A DNA stretch of 24,408 nucleotides. It comes from DASUZB01 sp036377075. Lineage in GTDB: Bacteria; Actinomycetota; CALGFH01. The notes under the pieces were generated by a model. That model had not been told where the DNA came from. It worked only from the letters and a program-made list of their open reading frames with translations, and did not search any database. The stretch's first letter is position 1. Every line of letters begins with the position of its first letter. The translations under genes were made by a program, and so were the position numbers. Where the stretch lies: assembly GCA_036377075.1 (NCBI GenBank), contig DASUZB010000196.1:1-24408 (forward strand), in the 5' to 3' direction. Below are positions 22,807 to 24,408 of this stretch, piece after piece.

Positions 22807-24408
22807 ATGCCGCGCTTGCGAATCGTCCTGCCCGTGGTATCGGTCCTCGCCGTCGTGCTGGCGCTGGTGGCGTCGTCCGGTTCGGCCGCTCCCCCCACCC
22901 CCGCCAACGTCAAGACGCCTCGCTGGGTGACGCACGTCGAGAGGTTCAGCGGCGGCATCTCCAACGGCGTCCGCGCCCAGGCACCCAACGCCACCACGGT
23001 GCGCAGCGCCAGCGTCAAGGGCCAGGCCGCCGGCGTGGCGGCGAGCTCGGCCGGGCTCCGCAACGTGCAGATGAACGACGACTCCTTCCCGCCGATGCCC
23101 CAGAACGAGACCGCGGTCGACTACAGCCGCGCCAACCCGCTGGTGGCGGTCGCGGCCGCCAACGACTACGTCAGCGGCGGCGTGGCGGTCATGCGCACCG
23201 CCGACGGCGGCAAGAGCTGGAAGACCACCAGGGTCACGCCGCAGTTCGGCGGCACCCGCGACTTCTGCTCGGGCGGCGACCCCTCGGTCGCCTACAGCCG
23301 CCGCGACCACGCCTTCTACCTGACCCAGCTGTGCTTCTTCCGGGCGCTGCCGTTCTCCGAGGTCCAACTGTTCAAGTCGGTCGACAACGGCAAGACCTGG
23401 ACGCCGGGCCGGCAGGCGGCGCGGGTGGTGACCAACTTCGACTACGCCAACGGCACGGTCGACGAGTCGGTCTTCCACGACAAGGAGTTCCTCACCGTCG
23501 ACAACCACCCCGGCAGCCCGCACTACGGCCGGATCTACGTGACCTGGACCAAGTTCCACCTGCTGGCCGACGGGTCCAGCGACTTCTGCCCGATCCAGGT
23601 CGCCACCACCGACTCGGTGCCGACCACCAACCCGCTGCTGGCCACGTTCGCCCGCGCCTCGGTGGTGCCCGACGCCCCCGGCAGCGGCGGCCTCGGCGAG
23701 TCGGCCAACCAGTTCAGCGTCCCCAAGGTCGAGCCGGACGGCACCCTCGACGTCGGCTACATCCTGGAAGAGTGCAACACCTCGATCGACCACGGCTTCC
23801 GCTTCCAGAAGTCGACCGACGGCGGCGCGACCTTCCTGGCGTCCCCGGTCCACATCGACAAGCCGGGCCAGTTCGCCGACAACCCCGACCCCGGCGACCT
23901 GCTGCCGCCGACCGCGTTCCGCGCGCCCAACACGCTCGCGTTCGCGATCAACGAGCACAGCGGCGCGATCGTGTTCGTCTACACGAACTACCTGAACCGG
24001 GCCTCCTCCGGGGGCGACGTCACCTACCAGGTCTCCAAGGACCGCGGGCTGACCTGGTCGGACGCGAAGGTGCTGAGCGTCGCGAGCGGCGGCGCCGCGG
24101 CACCCAACGACCAGTTCTTCCCCTGGATCGACGCGACCGCGTCGGGGACCTTCCACGCGATCTGGTTCGACCGGCGCCGCGACCCGGCCAACCACGACAT
24201 CGACACCTGGCAGGCGACCTCCGGCAACGACGGCAGCTCGTGGAAGACCTTCCGGATCTCGACCACGTCGTGGAACCCGGACCTCGGCTTCTTCACCTCG
24301 GGCGCGTTCATCGGCGACTACAACGGCATCGCCGCCTCGGACAAGGCGGTCTACCCGGTGTGGACCGACGGCCGCAACAGCGCCTTCAACCAGACCGGCA
24401 TCGGCGAG
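22807..24408 (+). CDS. Secreted sialidase-fold (Asp-box/BNR repeat) protein, 3' partial
   Basis: At least 534 residues, open at the right edge. The N-terminus is a signal peptide (MPRLRIVLPVVSVLAVVLALVA, then SSGSAA). Asp-box repeats S-x-D-x-G-x-[TS]-W recur at about residues 131-138, 191-198, 336-343, 410-417 and 472-479, the mark of a six-bladed sialidase-type propeller. Typical inter-repeat stretches such as GRIYVTWT, FHAIWFDRRRDP and GDYNGIAASDKAVYPVWTDGR are present. These features are common in actinobacterial exo-sialidase-like secreted proteins. Whether it is a true sialidase cannot be decided: I did not identify the arginine triad. The ATG has an AGAGGAG site six bases upstream. It is divergent from the secreted nuclease. 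Confidence 0.88.
   Translation, partial: MPRLRIVLPVVSVLAVVLALVASSGSAAPPTPANVKTPRWVTHVERFSGGISNGVRAQAPNATTVRSASVKGQAAGVAASSAGLRNVQMNDDSFPPMPQNETAVDYSRANPLVAVAAANDYVSGGVAVMRTADGGKSWKTTRVTPQFGGTRDFCSGGDPSVAYSRRDHAFYLTQLCFFRALPFSEVQLFKSVDNGKTWTPGRQAARVVTNFDYANGTVDESVFHDKEFLTVDNHPGSPHYGRIYVTWTKFHLLADGSSDFCPIQVATTDSVPTTNPLLATFARASVVPDAPGSGGLGESANQFSVPKVEPDGTLDVGYILEECNTSIDHGFRFQKSTDGGATFLASPVHIDKPGQFADNPDPGDLLPPTAFRAPNTLAFAINEHSGAIVFVYTNYLNRASSGGDVTYQVSKDRGLTWSDAKVLSVASGGAAAPNDQFFPWIDATASGTFHAIWFDRRRDPANHDIDTWQATSGNDGSSWKTFRISTTSWNPDLGFFTSGAFIGDYNGIAASDKAVYPVWTDGRNSAFNQTGIGE

Noticed and set aside
1..24408. tRNA, rRNA, CRISPR arrays, insertion sequences, attachment sites
   Set aside because: By eye I found no tRNA T-loop signature in a cloverleaf context, no regularly spaced repeats, and no transposase or integrase.

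Overview
The window is very GC-rich DNA with GTG starts, strong purine-rich ribosome binding sites and dense coding on both strands. Several families are typical of Actinobacteria: a PIG-L deacetylase, a luciferase-like (LLM) flavin or F420 enzyme, TypA, an archaeal-type ATP-dependent DNA ligase and a PPK2 kinase. I read it as a chromosomal segment of an actinobacterium or a close soil relative. I see no phage, transposon, CRISPR array, tRNA or rRNA. Genus cannot be decided from this piece.

Positions 1-4638 hold the end of an unrecognised gene, a PIG-L deacetylase (-) divergent from an SDR oxidoreductase (+), then an APC permease and an acetamidase/formamidase that look co-transcribed. A hairpin and two overlapping palindromes (a probable operator) separate these from a cytochrome P450 (4776-6002). 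Next comes a leader region with a probable leaderless 25-codon ORF and two RNA hairpins. It precedes a single-chain, PheRS-like class II aminoacyl-tRNA synthetase homologue carrying an FDX-ACB domain (6236-7360). An LLM oxidoreductase (-) lies divergent from typA (+), which is followed by a small VOC protein.

Positions 11039-13309 are the most interesting part. A papain-family (C1A) cysteine peptidase without a signal peptide is fused to a six-repeat beta-propeller-like domain. It is followed after 3 bases by a small protein that resembles chagasin (family I42), whose known members inhibit papain-like peptidases. This looks like a peptidase-inhibitor pair. An alpha/beta hydrolase and a uridine-kinase-like P-loop protein follow, with overlapping stop and start codons.

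Positions 14948-17608 are three minus-strand genes: a nitroreductase, a DUF1963-like protein and a KdaD-like fumarylacetoacetate hydrolase family protein. Divergent from them are an ATP-dependent DNA ligase and a PPK2 polyphosphate kinase with its own good promoter. A perfect hairpin closes the convergent junction with a secreted endonuclease/exonuclease/phosphatase family nuclease (-). A 411-base intergenic region then carries divergent promoters for this nuclease and for a secreted sialidase-fold (Asp-box) protein that runs off the right edge.
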